Shown here piece by piece: positions 62,587 to 64,000 of a DNA stretch of 64,000 bases. The notes beneath the pieces are model-generated. The model worked only from the letters and a program-made list of their open reading frames with translations. It was not told where the DNA came from and searched no databases. A program made the position numbers and the translations under genes. The stretch is from Companilactobacillus sp. RD055328 (lineage in GTDB: Bacteria > Bacillota > Bacilli > Lactobacillales > Lactobacillaceae), in the NCBI RefSeq assembly GCF_022835675.1, contig NZ_BQUT01000005.1, positions 1-64,000 of the forward strand, written 5' to 3'. How positions within the stretch are numbered: the first letter of the stretch is position 1; each line of letters begins with the position of its first letter.

Positions 62587-63574
62587 TTTGTTGAATATTT
62601 TTATTTTTATTTCTAGCACGTTCATGGACGTCAGAGCCAGGAGTCTCTTCTGTTGAAGGTGATGTAGAATCTTCGGTTGTTCTTGAAGCAGCACCCTTGA
62701 TGATAGCATCTAATGATTCTTCCGTAACAACTTGTTTAACGGGATGTTCTTTTAGATATGCATCGATATTTTTCTTAATTTTAGGTTGTAGTACATAACT
62801 AGTAATTACTTGTTGAATCAACATTACCACACCACCGGCTAAGAAATATAATCCTAAAGCAGCTGATGAAACCATTGAAATAACAAAAGTAATGATTGGA
62901 TTCATGTACATAATTGTTTGTGATTGTTTGCGTTGTTCAATAGGCATGGATTGAACAGCTATATAACTTTGAATCACGTAAAAAATTGAAGCAACAATAG
63001 CGATCACAACACTCGATTTACCTAATGGGAGACCAAGGAATTTAGCAGAACCAATTTCTGGTGAGTATTGAACGGCTTGATAAATACCAGCCATAACAGG
63101 TAATTGAAGTATTAATGGTAAACAACCAATACCACCAACCATACTCATATTGTTTTCACGATAAACGCTCATCATAAGTTGGCTGATTTTTGCTTGTGCT
63201 TCAGGTGAATCAGCTTCTTTTTGTTTATCTTGAATTAATTTAAGTTGTGGTTGAACAGCTTTCATTTTTTCTTGTTGAGTAGTAGATTTGTAAGCTTGGT
63301 TTAATCCAAGTGGCAATAATACTAAACGAACAATGAAAGAAATAATAATAACTCCCCATGCGAATCCATTAGCACCACCAATGGTCTTGGCAGTGTATTT
63401 AATTAATTCTTGGAAAGGATGTCCAATATATTTAAATACTAGAGAATAAGGACCACTAGTTGGTGGTTTAATCACTCCATTAGTACCGGTTTGAGTACAT
63501 GCTGAAGCAACAACTGCGATCAAAATGAACATTGCCATCAAACCAAATATTTTTTTAAAGTTTTTAGTTTTCAA
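62573..63574 (-). CDS. yidC: membrane protein insertase YidC/OxaA, lipoprotein type
   Basis: Inserts proteins into the membrane, alone or with Sec. The 333-residue protein has an N-terminal lipobox (VVASAC, Cys at about residue 26), then five hydrophobic segments of the 60KD_IMP domain (FAWGVIIISFIVRLVLLPLGLNQ, MVGGIGCLPLILQLPVMAGIYQAV, and later segments) with the conserved Arg in FIVRLVLLP. A basic C-terminal tail (RARNKNKNIQQNKKD) may touch ribosomes. The start is TTG at 63574 behind AGAGAGGAAA; the earlier in-frame TTG at 63613 adds residues before the signal. It follows acylphosphatase, the common order. Confidence 0.92.
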   Translation of the reverse strand: MKTKNFKKIFGLMAMFILIAVVASACTQTGTNGVIKPPTSGPYSLVFKYIGHPFQELIKYTAKTIGGANGFAWGVIIISFIVRLVLLPLGLNQAYKSTTQQEKMKAVQPQLKLIQDKQKEADSPEAQAKISQLMMSVYRENNMSMVGGIGCLPLILQLPVMAGIYQAVQYSPEIGSAKFLGLPLGKSSVVIAIVASIFYVIQSYIAVQSMPIEQRKQSQTIMYMNPIITFVISMVSSAALGLYFLAGGVVMLIQQVITSYVLQPKIKKNIDAYLKEHPVKQVVTEESLDAIIKGAASRTTEDSTSPSTEETPGSDVHERARNKNKNIQQNKKD

Positions 63575-63643
63575 AATTATTTTCCTCTCTGATACTTTGA
63601 TAAAACATAACAAGGAATAATATACGTTAAACTAGTGTTTACT

Positions 63644-63922
63644 TCAACTAATCACTTCAAAATTTGTATAGTTTTTAAATTCTGTATTATAAGTAATATC
63701 AAGTTGGTCTACACGGCAAAAGGCCGAAGGTCCAGCTTTAATCGTACTAATGAAGTCTTGCAAGATTATGTCTTCTGCTGTGGCTTCGATTGAAACAGTG
63801 CCATCAACATTATTTTTGACGGTACCTAATATATTCATTTTGGTAGCTAAGTGATGAACAGAATATCGAAAGCCAACACCTTGTACGCGCCCGTGAGCGA
63901 CTAAAGAAACATTTTTAATCAT
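63644..63922 (-). CDS. acylphosphatase
   Basis: A 92-residue enzyme that hydrolyses acyl phosphates. The motif VAHGRVQGVGFRYSVHHLA holds the phosphate-binding loop and catalytic Arg; the catalytic Asn is in VKNNVDGTVSIEA. Both key residues are present and length is standard. ATG follows AGGAGGTTAAAT. It reads toward yidC with a 70-base gap and may be cotranscribed. Confidence 0.93.
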   Translation of the reverse strand: MIKNVSLVAHGRVQGVGFRYSVHHLATKMNILGTVKNNVDGTVSIEATAEDIILQDFISTIKAGPSAFCRVDQLDITYNTEFKNYTNFEVIS

Positions 63923-63988
63923 ATATTTAACCTCCTAATTGTTGTATGCTTAACTCGGTAATTAAAAAATAGAATATTGAGGTTCAAT

Positions 63989-64000
63989 ATGCAACAAATT
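63989..64000 (+). CDS. start of a further gene, cut by the window edge
   Basis: ATG CAA CAA ATT (MQQI) at 63989 behind TTGAGG, divergent from acylphosphatase. In many lactobacilli and bacilli a TrmH/SpoU-family RNA methyltransferase gene sits here with a similar start. Four codons are too few to confirm it. Confidence 0.4.

Noticed and set aside
1-64000. CRISPR arrays, insertion sequences, prophage or integrative elements
   Set aside because: No regularly spaced direct repeats, transposase, integrase or phage genes were seen; base composition and gene order look like core chromosome.

Overview
The window is about 64 kb of AT-rich chromosome from a low-GC Gram-positive bacterium. The evidence for a member of the Lactobacillaceae is a 5S rRNA/tRNA tail, T-box leaders on three aminoacyl-tRNA synthetase genes, an S-MK (SAM-III) box on metK, EcsAB, YtpP-YtpR-MurC, the YqeG-YqeH-YhbY-NadD-YqeK-RsfS cluster and LPXTG surface proteins. 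A Companilactobacillus-like organism is my best guess, from base composition and gene content only. Most of the window is core housekeeping sequence. I see no insertion sequence, prophage, CRISPR array, integron or toxin-antitoxin module.

Layout. 1-412: end of an rRNA operon (5S, tRNA-Asn, tRNA-Ser). 0.5-4.8 kb: SPC-type P1B metal ATPase, alkyladenine glycosylase, tRNA-Glu and tRNA-Val, a DsbA/FrnE-like oxidoreductase and an unrecognised membrane protein. 4.8-8.3 kb: metK under an S-MK riboswitch, a 14-TM MFS exporter and a PAP2 phosphatase. 8.3-11 kb: T-box-leuS. 11-16.8 kb: an orphan Mga-like regulator with a MarR protein, a MurJ-like flippase, NnrD, a zinc-ribbon protein, an unlisted 52-codon gene and a DUF1801 protein. 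16.8-22.8 kb: T-box-argS, a MenA-like prenyltransferase, an RluA-type pseudouridine synthase and a class A PBP. 22.9-28 kb: a YlbF-family protein and the YhaO-YhaN-YhaM nuclease group. 28-35.3 kb: PrsA, YtxH-like, HIT, EcsAB, TrmB, PepSY, YtpP, YtpR, MurC. 35.4-42.3 kb: polA-mutM-coaE-nrdR-dnaB-dnaI. 42.3-45.9 kb: T-box-thrS, then infC-rpmI-rplT behind an attenuator. 45.9-51.9 kb: ribosome assembly, NAD and tRNA-modification cluster from yqeG to yceD. 51.9-53.3 kb: gnd. 53.4-60.3 kb: two tandem, paralogous LPXTG proteins of about 1,100 residues. 60.4-62.6 kb: an ArlRS-type two-component system. 62.6-64 kb: YidC, acylphosphatase and the first codons of another gene.

How it works together. Much of the region serves translation and is controlled by RNA: three T-boxes sense uncharged tRNA(Leu), tRNA(Arg) and tRNA(Thr), the S-MK box senses SAM, and the infC leader carries mutually exclusive hairpins expected to respond to L20. 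infC itself appears to start at AUA. DNA replication and repair genes (polA, mutM, nrdR, dnaB, dnaI, mpg, yhaO/N) and envelope functions (MurJ-like, MurC, PBP, PrsA, YidC, EcsAB) make up the rest. The most accessory-looking and least described part is the tandem LPXTG pair next to the two-component system. Its upstream region carries a near-consensus cre site and a perfect palindrome.
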